Part shown: in pieces, positions 1-12,300 of the stretch
Layout: each line of letters begins with the position of its first letter
How positions within the stretch are numbered: position 1 is the first letter of the stretch
Made by a program: the position numbers and the translations under genes
Notes under the pieces: model-generated
Databases searched by the model: none
What the model saw: only the letters and a program-made list of their open reading frames with translations
What the model was told of the DNA's origin: nothing
Assembly: GCA_019240215.1 (NCBI GenBank)
Contig: JAFAYQ010000056.1
Coordinates: 1-44,830, forward strand
DNA: 44,830 bases
Reading direction: 5' to 3'
From: Actinomycetota bacterium
Lineage (GTDB): Bacteria > Actinomycetota > Actinomycetes > Streptosporangiales > Streptosporangiaceae

Positions 1-93
1 CGGCTCGCGCGGGGGGCTCAGGCGGGGCGGGCGGCTCGCGCGGGGGGCTCAGGCGGGGCGGGCGGCTCGCGCGGGGGGCTCAGGCGGGGCGGG
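1..93. repeat. Three tandem copies of a 31-bp GC-rich repeat
   Basis: Three identical, directly abutting 31-bp units lie at 1-31, 32-62 and 63-93. Each begins CGGCTCGCGC and ends GGCGGGGCGGG. The array may continue beyond the left edge. A unit of 31 bp is not a multiple of three, so this is unlikely to be a coding repeat. It sits just past the 3' end of the minus-strand uracil-DNA glycosylase gene. There are no spacers, so it is not a CRISPR array. Confidence 0.9.
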
Positions 94-126
94 CGGCGTC
101 ACGCCCGGGCGGGCCGGCAGCCCGGT

Positions 127-1005
127 TCACTCCGGGCGCGGGGGCGGTGGGCCGAGGCCGGAGTACTGGCGGGCACGTTCGAAGACGGCGTCGAGCATGG
201 CCGGGGTGACCCGGCCGGTGAACGTGTTCTGCTGGCTGGGGTGGTAGCAGCCGAGCAGCAGCAACGGCGGAGCCGCACTGGCCGCCGCGTCCGCTCCGTC
301 CGACCCGGGCGGGCTGAGCTGAGCCTCGGCCCCGTGGCCGAACGGGGTCCGGCGGCGCGGGAGCGCGAAGCCGGCCGCCCGCAGCATCGGCCAGGCCGCC
401 TGCCAGGCGAAGCCGCCCAGGCAGACGACCACCCGGGCCGACGGCGTTATCCGCCGGAACTCCTCGACCAGCCAGGGCGCGCAGGTGTCGCGTTCGTCGG
501 TGGTGGGCTTGTTGGCGGGCGGGGCACAGCGGACGGCGGCCACCATCCTCGTGTGCAGCAGCCGCTGGCCGTCGCCCGCGTGCACGCTGACCGGGCTGGT
601 GGCCAGCCCACAGCGGTACAGCGAGGCGAACAGGAAGTCGCCGCTGCGGTCGCCGGTGAACACCCGGCCGGTCCGGTTGCCGCCGTGGGCGGCCGGGGCG
701 AGGCCGAGGATCACGATCTGCGGCTCGTCGTCGCCCCAGCCGGGGATCGGGCGCCCCCAGTACTGCTCGGTCGCGAACGAGCGGCGGCGGACCCGGGCCA
801 CCTCCTCACGCCAGGCCACCAGCCGGGGACAGGCCCGGCAGACCGACTGCCGGGCCACCAGTTCGTGCAGGGTGGGGGCGCCGGCGGCCAGCTCCTGGAC
901 CTCGGCGGCGTCGTGGGCGACCGGGGTGGCGGCAGTGGCCAGGTCCCCGGGCCAGCCGGTCCCGGGCGGTACCGGGCCGCGGGCGGCCTCGGGGGTGGTG
1001 GTCAT
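127..1005 (-). CDS. Uracil-DNA glycosylase, family 5 (UDGb type)
   Basis: This 292-aa DNA repair enzyme should remove uracil and other deaminated bases from DNA. Motif 1 reads [19 protein letters not shown] (residues 101-119). The alanine after GLAP is typical of family 5, whereas family 4 has a different residue set here. Motif 2 is HPSQQN (255-260). Cysteines C56, C59, C160 and C175 match the four ligands of the [4Fe-4S] cluster of families 4 and 5. The ATG overlaps the stop of the upstream ppx gene (ATGA), so it is the last gene of the eno-ftsB-DUF501-ppx run and probably depends on upstream transcription. The 40-residue N-terminal extension is low complexity. Family assignment is firm; the exact substrate range is not visible. 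Confidence 0.93.
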   Translation of the reverse strand: MTTTPEAARGPVPPGTGWPGDLATAATPVAHDAAEVQELAAGAPTLHELVARQSVCRACPRLVAWREEVARVRRRSFATEQYWGRPIPGWGDDEPQIVILGLAPAAHGGNRTGRVFTGDRSGDFLFASLYRCGLATSPVSVHAGDGQRLLHTRMVAAVRCAPPANKPTTDERDTCAPWLVEEFRRITPSARVVVCLGGFAWQAAWPMLRAAGFALPRRRTPFGHGAEAQLSPPGSDGADAAASAAPPLLLLGCYHPSQQNTFTGRVTPAMLDAVFERARQYSGLGPPPPRPE

Positions 1006-1946
1006 GAGCCCGGGTCCGGGGTGGCGATCGACCAGGCGATGCCGTCCAGGATGTCGTGCTCGCTGACCAGCACCTCGGTGAAGCCGAGGCGGATCATGAT
1101 CCGGTCGAGGATGAGGGCGCCGGCCCCGATGACGTCGATGCGGCCCGGGTGCATGACCGGGATGCGGGCCCGCTCGGCGTGGGTCTGGGTCAGCAGGCGG
1201 CTGGCCACCGTGTGCACCTGGGCGGCGCTGATCCGCGCGTGGTGCAGTCGCTCGGCGTCGTAGCCGGGCAGCTCGAGGGCGATGCCGGCCACGGTGGTGA
1301 CCGAGCCGGCCAGCCCGACCAGGGTACGGGCCTGCCTGGGGTCGACCACGGCGGCGGCCTCGCCGATGGCGGCGTCGATGTCGGCGGTGGCCGCGGTGAC
1401 CTGGTCGGCCGTGGGCGGGTCGGCCCGCAGGTGGCGCTCGGTCATCCGCACGCAGCCGATGTTGACGCTGCGGGCCGCGGTGACCTCGCCGCCCGCCCCG
1501 AGCACGAACTCGGTCGAACCGCCGCCGATGTCGGCCACCAGGTAGGGCGACGGCACTCCGGACCCCAGCTCGGCCGTCGCGCCCAGGAACGACAGCCGGG
1601 CCTCCTCGTCGCCGGACAGGACCTCGGGGCCGGTGCCGAGGATCTCGGTCACCCGGGCGGCGAACTCGCCCGCGTTGGCCGCGTCCCGGGTGGCGCTGGT
1701 GGCCACCATCCGCACCGCCTCGGCGCCGCGGTCGGCGATCAGCCCCGCGTAGCCGCTGAGCGCCTTGAGCGTGCGGTCCAGCGCCTCCGGAGCCAGCCGC
1801 CCGGTGGTGTCGACGCCCTGGCCGAGCCGGACGATCTCCATCCGCCGGTCCACGTCGGTGAGGGTGGCCCGGGCGGTGTCTACCTCAGCGATCAGCAGCC
1901 GGATCGAGTTGGTGCCGCAGTCGACGGCGGCCACGCGGCGGGTCAT
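1002..1946 (-). CDS. ppx: Exopolyphosphatase / pppGpp phosphohydrolase (Ppx/GppA family)
   Basis: This 314-aa protein of the ASKHA (actin-like ATPase) fold should hydrolyse polyphosphate or pppGpp in the cytoplasm. The first phosphate-binding motif is [13 protein letters not shown] just after the start, and the second is [15 protein letters not shown] longer reading frame exists upstream, but its first 52 residues are arginine/proline-rich and overlap the DUF501 gene. The ATG at 1946 overlaps the DUF501 stop (ATGA) and places the family motif at the N terminus, so that start is used. The length matches the short actinobacterial Ppx1/Ppx2 type that lacks the C-terminal HD domain. The sequence does not show whether it prefers polyphosphate or pppGpp. 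Confidence 0.93.
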   Translation of the reverse strand: MTRRVAAVDCGTNSIRLLIAEVDTARATLTDVDRRMEIVRLGQGVDTTGRLAPEALDRTLKALSGYAGLIADRGAEAVRMVATSATRDAANAGEFAARVTEILGTGPEVLSGDEEARLSFLGATAELGSGVPSPYLVADIGGGSTEFVLGAGGEVTAARSVNIGCVRMTERHLRADPPTADQVTAATADIDAAIGEAAAVVDPRQARTLVGLAGSVTTVAGIALELPGYDAERLHHARISAAQVHTVASRLLTQTHAERARIPVMHPGRIDVIGAGALILDRIMIRLGFTEVLVSEHDILDGIAWSIATPDPGS

Positions 1947-2479
1947 CGGTCGTCCTTCGCTTCGCCGGGTACGCAGGGGCCGCCGCCGTCGGGTACGCAG
2001 GGGCCGTCCGACCACCAGGGGCCGGCCGCGTCGGCCGCCTCCCGTCCGAACGGGTTGCGGCCCGGCCGGGCCAGCTCGTGGGCGACCAGGGCGTGCAGGC
2101 ACTTGACCCGGCTCGGCATGCCCCCGGCGGTCTGGGTGCCGTCCGGCAGCGGCTCGACCCCGGCCGCGACGGCCGCGTCCTGCCGCCGCTGCTCATAGTC
2201 CTGGTGGGCGGCCTGGTAGGCGGCCCGCAGCTCGGGGTCGTCGGCCAGCCGGGCTGTCATCGTCTTCATCAGGCCCGCCGCCTCCAGCCGGCTGATCGCG
2301 GCCGCCGCCCGCGGGCAGGTCAGGTAGTACAGGGTCGGGAACGGGGTGCCGTCCGGCAGCCGGGGCGCGGTCTCGACCACGTCCGGCCGCCCGCACGGGC
2401 AGACGTGGGCGACCGCCCGCAGCCCGCGCGGGGGCCGACCGAGCTGGGCGGTCACCACCGCCTCGGTCGCCGTGTCCAT
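1943..2479 (-). CDS. DUF501 family protein
   Basis: This 178-aa protein belongs to DUF501, a family of unknown function conserved in actinobacteria between the ftsB/divIC and ppx genes. Recognisable family features are the RPPRGLRAVAHVCPCGRPDVVE stretch (residues about 12-34, not exactly placed), the segment PFPTLYYLTCPRA, and a conserved C-terminal region with VKCLHALVAHELA. It is rich in conserved cysteines (CPCG, YLTCPRA, KCLHAL), which suggests a metal or Fe-S site, although this is inference. The ATG at 2479 overlaps the FtsB stop by one base (TGATG), and its own stop overlaps the ppx start. The last 30 residues are proline/glycine-rich. No biochemical role can be given. Confidence 0.92.
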   Translation of the reverse strand: MDTATEAVVTAQLGRPPRGLRAVAHVCPCGRPDVVETAPRLPDGTPFPTLYYLTCPRAAAAISRLEAAGLMKTMTARLADDPELRAAYQAAHQDYEQRRQDAAVAAGVEPLPDGTQTAGGMPSRVKCLHALVAHELARPGRNPFGREAADAAGPWWSDGPCVPDGGGPCVPGEAKDDR

Positions 2480-2924
2480 CACTTGCCCGCGGGCTGGTCC
2501 GCCTTCTGGACCGACCCCCACAGCTTCGCGTACCACGATGTCGGGGTGGCCTTCTGCGGGGCGGTGGAGTCCGGGGCCGGGCTGTTGCCGACGATCACGT
2601 AGCACTTCTCGTCGGGCATGCAGTAGTGCAGCTGGTCGCGGGCCTGCTGTTCGATGTAGCTGGGGTCGGACAGCTTGCTCTGCTCGGCCTGCAGGCTTTT
2701 CACCTGCTGGGACAGCGACTGCTGGGTGGCCAGCAGCTGGTCGATCTGGCGGCGCTGGCCGATGTACTCCCGGACCGGATAAGCCAGGCTGAGCGCGATC
2801 GCGCACATCACCACCGCCAGCAGCGCCGCCCGCCCCGTCAGCTTCGTCGGCCGCAGCGGCGGCCGGCCCGGACGGGGCGGGCTGGGCGGTGATGGTGGGC
2901 GCGAAGGCCGGTCCGGTTCCGCCA

Positions 2925-2925
<1 letters not shown>
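2479..2925 (-). CDS. ftsB: Septum formation initiator FtsB/DivIC
   Basis: This 148-aa bitopic cell-division protein should act with FtsL and FtsQ at the divisome. It has a proline-rich cytoplasmic tail (1-30), one membrane segment (about 33-50), a periplasm-side coiled coil (about 55-86, with QRRQIDQLLATQQSLSQQ) and a globular end. The family signature YIEQQARDQLHYCMPDEK contains the usual ARxxLxxxxPGE-like element in altered form. The ATG overlaps the enolase stop by one base (TGATG), so the two are co-transcribed, as in other actinobacteria. The long proline-rich N terminus is common in this group. Confidence 0.93.
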
Positions 2926-6579
<3,654 letters not shown>

Positions 6580-6588
6580 CCGCGTACG

Positions 6589-7818
6589 CTACATCCGGCC
6601 GACCGCGCGGATGCGACGCGTCACCGCGTTGCTCACCCGGCGGGCCGCGAACTCGGAGCCACAGACGAACCGCATCAGCGGGCCGAACGTCGAAGCTCCG
6701 GCCAGGCCCGCGAACCAGAGCCCGGGGACCGAAGACTCGAACGAGTTGGACAGCCGCGGCGAATCCACCAGCAGCCGGATCCGCCCGATCAGGGCCGGGT
6801 CCATGAAACCGAGGTTGGCCAGGCTGACCCGGAAGCCGGTCGCGGCCAGCACGTGGTCGACCTTGAACTCGGTCTGGTGGCCGGTGCTGGTGGTCGTGGT
6901 GATCAGCGCGCTGTCGCCGACGGTGCGGGCGTCCGCGATCCGCTGACCCTCGTGCACGTCCAGCTGGCCGACCACCCGGTCCCGCAGCCACCAGGCCCCG
7001 AACGGCCCGAGCACTCGCTTGACCAGCGCCAGCCGGGTCTCGTCGGGCAGGTAGCGGAAGGCGCCGGCGCCGCTGCTGAACGGGATCAGCCGCCAGTCCG
7101 GGCCCAGCGGGGAGCCGACCTCGGGCAGGTACCGGCGCGCGCCCTGGCGCACGACCGGGTCGCCGCCCCAGACCACCGGCCGCCGGGAGATGATCTGCAC
7201 GCTGGCCCCGTGCTCGTGCAGCAGGGCGGCGCTCTCCAGGGCCGACTGCCCGGCCCCGATCACCGCCACCTCACGGCCGGCGAATCCGTCCAGCGAGGTG
7301 TGGTGCGAGCTGTGCGAGATCACGGCGTCGGCCGACGGCGTCCCGAGCGCGGACAGGTCGGCCGGCACGTAGGCGGCCCCGCTCATGCCAGTGGCCAGCA
7401 CGACCGCGGGGGTGGTGATCTGCTCACCGGTCGCCAGCGTGACCACGTACTGGTGGCCGTCCTGCTTGAGCCCGGTGACCTTGACGTTCTCCACGTCGGG
7501 GACGTTGCGCTGGGCGAACCACTGGCCGTAGCGGATGAACAGGTCGATCGGCACCACGTCGTCGCCGACCAGCGGGGTGATACCGGACACGGTGCAGAAG
7601 TCCTCGAGCCGGGAGCCCGATCCGGGGGCCGAGAGGCTGGACGCCGACGGCGTCGACTTGAGGAACATGCCGGCCGGCATCTGGGAGTGCCAGCCGGACA
7701 TGACGTCCCCGAAGGTACGCACCGCGATGCCACGTCCGCGCAGGTGGGCGGCCACGGAAAGGCCGTACGGACCAGCCCCGATGACGACGGCTGGTGCGTA
7801 TGAGGTTGTAGCTGGCAT
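6589..7818 (-). CDS. FAD/NAD(P)-dependent monooxygenase-like oxidoreductase
   Basis: This 409-aa flavoprotein has an FAD-binding GxGxxG (GAGPYG, residues 14-19), a mid-protein NAD(P)-binding motif VIGAGQSALESA and the late motif ATGFRVSLANLGF. These resemble class B flavin monooxygenases and lysine/ornithine N-hydroxylases. The substrate is not evident. A TTG five codons upstream also opens the frame, but the ATG at 7818 is preceded by GAGAGG at good distance and starts right before the FAD motif, so it is preferred. An 82-bp gap from the ATP-grasp gene leaves room for its own promoter. Its place within the glycan locus suggests a modifying role, which is inference. Confidence 0.85.
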   Translation of the reverse strand: MPATTSYAPAVVIGAGPYGLSVAAHLRGRGIAVRTFGDVMSGWHSQMPAGMFLKSTPSASSLSAPGSGSRLEDFCTVSGITPLVGDDVVPIDLFIRYGQWFAQRNVPDVENVKVTGLKQDGHQYVVTLATGEQITTPAVVLATGMSGAAYVPADLSALGTPSADAVISHSSHHTSLDGFAGREVAVIGAGQSALESAALLHEHGASVQIISRRPVVWGGDPVVRQGARRYLPEVGSPLGPDWRLIPFSSGAGAFRYLPDETRLALVKRVLGPFGAWWLRDRVVGQLDVHEGQRIADARTVGDSALITTTTSTGHQTEFKVDHVLAATGFRVSLANLGFMDPALIGRIRLLVDSPRLSNSFESSVPGLWFAGLAGASTFGPLMRFVCGSEFAARRVSNAVTRRIRAVGRM

Positions 7819-7900
7819 AGAAGTCCCTCTCAACTATGCGGCCGCGCCCGGCGGCGGTGCATCTGTCAGTGTTACGGCGAAAGAATGAGGTGTTACTGGG

Positions 7901-9322
7901 TCAAACGCTTACAAGCTGCTCGGTCGATAACTTCGGTAGCGGCGCCACCGGCTGGGCGGACTCGGCTGGCGCCTGGCTGGCCGCCAGGGCCGCCCGGCGG
8001 AGGGCGCGGCCCCGCCTCACCCGATTCAGGTAGGTGGCCAGCGGGGCCGCCGAACGGGCCAGCATCGCCACCACCGGCAGCGGGTCGTCGGCGGCGAACC
8101 AGGCCAGCTCGGTCTCCCCCGCCTCGGGGAGCGGGGGTAGGTGGTCCGTGCTCCGCCGGCCGGACAGCCGGGCGGTCAGGTCCACGTTCTCGACGATGAT
8201 CCGGCGGCCCTCGGGCATCGGCGCCGACGGCACCGGGCGACCGGTCAGGTCAAGGTGCATCGCCCGGGCGACGTCGATACCGGCGGCGTTCTCGAACAGC
8301 CGGAACTGGGCGCCGATGCGCGGGTTGAAGTCCACCAGCTTGTACTGGCCGTCCCGGCGGTCGAACCGGAAGTCGAGGTCGGCGATGCCGCTGAAGCCGA
8401 CCCGGTCGCACAGCTGCGCGGCCAGCTCGGCCAGCTTGGGGTTGCTGACCGTGTAGGCCAGCGCGGTCATCCCCGCCTGCGGCGGCCACGACCGGACCTT
8501 GATCCCGGTGAACAGCACCAGCGGGTCACCGTCGGCGCCGCGGTAGAGGTGCACGATCCAGTCTTCGGCGACGTCGGCCGGGATGTACTCCTGCAGGATG
8601 ACGCTGGGGGTGTCGCCCCAGTCGCGGGCCATGGCCAGCAGCTCACCGGCGGAATCGATGATCGTCGTCCCGTTCACGACCGGGTGGTGGAGCCGGGTCC
8701 AGGCTTCCAGGTTCTTGGCCACGACCGGGAACGCGGCGTGGGCGGCGAACTGCTCGATGTCCGCCATCGTCTGGGGGAAGGACGAGGCGGGGGCGGGCAC
8801 GTCGTGCTCCAGGCACAGCTCGTACAGGCCACCCTTGCTGGCCAGCCGGGCCGGCAGGTCCGGCGCCACCTGGGGCAGCAGGAACCAGTCGGCCAGCTCG
8901 GCCGCGTGTTCGGCGATGAGGACGGCCGCCTCCTCATCGGTGGGGATGAGGACCGAAGGGGTCCCGATCTGCTGGCCGGCCTCCTTGAGGTGCTTGACCA
9001 TCAGCTCGGGCTCGGCCCGCTCGCCCTTGGGCCAGACGAACCGTTCCCGGCAGTACCGGGACACGGCGGCGGGCGTCCAGCGGTCCTCGGCCACCGCGTG
9101 GACGGGGACGCCGAGCCGCCCCAGCGACCGGATCGCGTCGACCCCGCCGTGATGGATCGGGTAGTGGCCGACCTTGACGATCAGGGCCGGGACGTTCCGG
9201 TCGACGTCGGGGGGGACGGGTGCGGAACGCCGCCTCATGAACCGTGTCCGACCGGTGGTGCCTGGGCGGCTCTCCGGACGCATAGTCTCACTGCTCTTTC
9301 CCCCCTGCTCGGTGGCGGTCAT
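7901..9322 (-). CDS. ATP-grasp carboxylate-amine/thiol ligase-like protein
   Basis: This 473-aa ATP-grasp protein is predicted to activate a carboxylate as acyl phosphate and join it to an amine or similar nucleophile. The pre-ATP-grasp N-terminal domain (about 40-150) is followed by the ATP-grasp fold, with VVAKNLEAW for nucleotide binding, ILQEYIPA on the central strand, and the metal-binding end DLDFRFD ... VDFNPRIGAQF. The C-terminal 100 residues are alanine/arginine-rich. Its ATG overlaps the stop of the 1344-aa gene (ATGA), so they are translationally linked. A second ATG at codon 14 is also possible. The substrate is unknown; D-aspartate ligase-like and carbamoyl-phosphate-synthase-like families share the fold. 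Confidence 0.87.
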   Translation of the reverse strand: MTATEQGGKSSETMRPESRPGTTGRTRFMRRRSAPVPPDVDRNVPALIVKVGHYPIHHGGVDAIRSLGRLGVPVHAVAEDRWTPAAVSRYCRERFVWPKGERAEPELMVKHLKEAGQQIGTPSVLIPTDEEAAVLIAEHAAELADWFLLPQVAPDLPARLASKGGLYELCLEHDVPAPASSFPQTMADIEQFAAHAAFPVVAKNLEAWTRLHHPVVNGTTIIDSAGELLAMARDWGDTPSVILQEYIPADVAEDWIVHLYRGADGDPLVLFTGIKVRSWPPQAGMTALAYTVSNPKLAELAAQLCDRVGFSGIADLDFRFDRRDGQYKLVDFNPRIGAQFRLFENAAGIDVARAMHLDLTGRPVPSAPMPEGRRIIVENVDLTARLSGRRSTDHLPPLPEAGETELAWFAADDPLPVVAMLARSAAPLATYLNRVRRGRALRRAALAASQAPAESAQPVAPLPKLSTEQLVSV

Positions 9323-12300
9323 CCGAGCACCACGAACCGGATAATGACGATGACCAAGAAGGCGACCAGCAGCGGGAACGTCGCCAGGCCGAGCCGCCGC
9401 ATGAGCCGGGTGCTGGCCGGCCGCCAGATCCGGACGAACTCGCGCGCGCCCAGCACCAGCAGCAGCAGCGCCAGCTCAGCCAGCCCGATCGGGGTCCAGA
9501 TGGTCGACGGCAGCGTCTGCAGGGTGGTCGGCAGCGGCGTCCGGGCGGTGCCCTTCGGCCAGGTCAGCGTCCAGATCACCGCAGTCGCGTTAGAGTACGC
9601 CACTTTGACCCCCGGGTAGGCCTTCATGGCCGCCCGGAACTGCTGACCCCAGTCGGCCGGGTAGCTGGCCCCCTGGACCAGGTACGCCTCCTGGGTGCTG
9701 GTGGTCATGACGTAGCTGCCGGGCCCGCTCGCCTTGAGCTCGGCGACCAGGCTGCCGACCGACGCCGGGTTGAGCGGCGCCTTCTCCGGCACGTAGTCGA
9801 TCTTCTCGATGTCCTGGTAGCTCCACGGGATCTGCGGGGTGACGTCGTTGACCGGATCCTCACTGGTCCAGAGGACGTGGATGCCCTGGCTGTCGTGGGC
9901 GTACAGGTAGTTGGTGGCCGCCACCTCACCGACCGGGGTCTGCTCGAACGCCTCGTTGCCGTAGCGCGGCACGATGAACAGCACCATCGCGGCGGCGGCG
10001 GCCACCGCCAGCATCGGCAGGGTCCGCCAGGGGCGCCAGTCCCGGACCGGGGCCGGGAAGAACAGCATGGCGGCCAGGATGCAGGCGGTCGGCAGCATGA
10101 ACAGGTAGACCCGCAGCGCCATCTCGCCGCCGTAGCTCTGCAGCCCGAAGCCCAGGAACGGCACGCAGGTGAGCACGACCAGGACCCGGTCGTCGATGGC
10201 CAGCCGCCGGCGGCGGAGCAGGCCGAGGCCGGCCAGGATCAGCATGACCGCCGCGAACCCGTCCCGTGAATAGAGCACGTACTTGTGCAGGGACGAGGTG
10301 CCGGTGGAGCGGGCGGCGACGCTGGTGGACAGGTTGGAGCCCAGGTCGCCGAGGCCGCCGAACATGTCACTGAGGTGACCGGACCAGAATCCGTCGGCGC
10401 CGAAGCTGACCCAGGCCGCGAAGATCACCGCGAGCAGGATCGGCAGCGTGCGCAGCTGGCAGCGGCCGATGAGGACCAGGGCCGCGCAGGCCACCACCAT
10501 GAAGAACGGCGTGAGCTGGTGGCCGACGGTGGCGAAGGCCATGATCGCCACGATCGCGCTGGCCACCGCGATCCGCTGGCCGCGGCTGGCGGCCACGGCC
10601 GGCTTGTCGCCGGGCAGCGGGCGGTCGAGGCGAACCCGGTCCACCAGCCGGCGGGTGAAGCCCGGGACCGGCAGCCGGCGGACGCTCAGCCGGTGCCCGG
10701 ACCCGGCGGCGTCGGCCGTGGCCGGTCCGTCGGTGGTCGCCCGCTTGCCGAAGTAGGTGATCAGCAGGGCCAGCATGAACAGGTAGAGCACGTACATGAA
10801 CGACTGGGGCGAGAAGTAGTCCTGGCCCACCCAGTTGCCGATGGTGAAGATGAACAGCGCCAGCCACTTGGCGCGCCAGGTGGCGTGCAGCCGCCGGACG
10901 ATCAGGCCCATCGGCAGCAGCGCCAGCAGGTCCATCGCGACCGGCCAGTAGCGCAGCACCGGCATCAGGTTGTCGGTGCCCAGGATGTGCTCGATGACGG
11001 CGATGACCTGGAAGAACCCGGGCCAGCTGAAGTAGGCCGACAGGGCCGGGGAGGTGTGCCCGGTCCGGTAGACGTACTCGACGAACCCGGCGATCCAGTA
11101 GGCGGTCGGGAACCGGGGCTCCGGCTCCATGACCGTGGTCACCCCGTCCAGGCAGATGACGATGGCGGCCACCAGCGCGCCCAGCAGCAGCGGCTTGGGC
11201 CGGGCCCGGCCGAGGGCGAAGATGAAGGCCAGCGCCAGCAGCACCAGCCCGCCCAGCGACGTGGCCGGCAGGATGGAGATCAGCCCCAGCCCGGTCATGC
11301 TGCCGAGCTTGGGGGTGGCCTGGCCGACGGTGCCGAGGAACAGCGCGGTGCCGGCCGCCCCGAGCACCGCGATCAGCGCGGTCGGCAGCCAGGTGGGCAC
11401 CGACCCGAACAGCGAACTGGACGACGGCTGGGGCTGGGCCGGCTTGGGCCGCCGGGGGGCCGGGGCCCGCGGCGGCGGCGGGGTCCGCTCCGCCCGGCGG
11501 GCGGTACGCCCATCCGGGCCACCGGTATCGCCACCGGGGCCGCCGCCCGCGCTGCCTAGCCTACCGGCGGGTGGCGCCGGGGCAACGATGTCGAGCGGGC
11601 TGGTCAGGGCGGCGTCGCCCATCGCGACCGCGATCGCCCGGATCGGCAGGGTCAGCGTGCGCGCGGCGAAGTTGTCGAACGCCTCGTTGACCGGGCGGGC
11701 GAACGCCGCCTCCTTGGCGCCGCCGGCGTTGGCCCGGGCCGCGTCGCGCACGCCCGCCAGCGCCGCTTCGCGCAGCGCGGCCGGGAGCGGGCCGATCATC
11801 GTCTTGTCGAGGTCGATGCGGTCCAGCCGCAGGTCGGTCCGGGTCGGCTCGGCCCCGGTGGTGACCGGGCCGCTGGCGTAGGCGGTGCCCAGGGCGGGCG
11901 CGGCCGGGGCCGGGCGCAGGCCCTCGGCCTCGGCCGCCCGGTCGGCCCGGGCCGCTCGCCGGGACGACATGATCTGCTGGAGCTTGGGGAAGATCACGAT
12001 CGCGACCAGCAGCTGGGTGATCAGCGCGCCCAGCGACGCTCCGGACACCCCGACCACGCCGGTCAGCCCGAGCGCGAGCCCGAGGATGAGCACGAACCGG
12101 ACGATCTGGATGATCGCGATCATCCTGGGCCGGTTCTGCGCCCGCATCGCCCCCAGGAACAGCTCGGTGACCGCCTTGGGCACGGTGGCCAGGGCCATCA
12201 GTTCGAGCACGGGCGCGCCGTAGTGGGCGTAGGCGGGTCCGTACAGGCGGAGCGCGAACGGGGCCAGCAGCGCGACCAGGGCCACGACCGGCAGCAGGAT

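Noticed and set aside
1..93. CRISPR array
   Set aside because: The three units abut directly with no spacers, and no cas gene is near.
10285..11559. 424-aa plus-strand open frame inside the flippase fusion
   Set aside because: Composition is Gly/Gln/Asp/Arg shadow-like and it lies wholly antisense to a membrane protein with clear membrane segments.
11450..11600. Frameshift or gene boundary splitting the 1344-aa protein
   Set aside because: The frame is continuous through the Pro/Ala linker, and I saw no stop or convincing new ribosome site at the junction.
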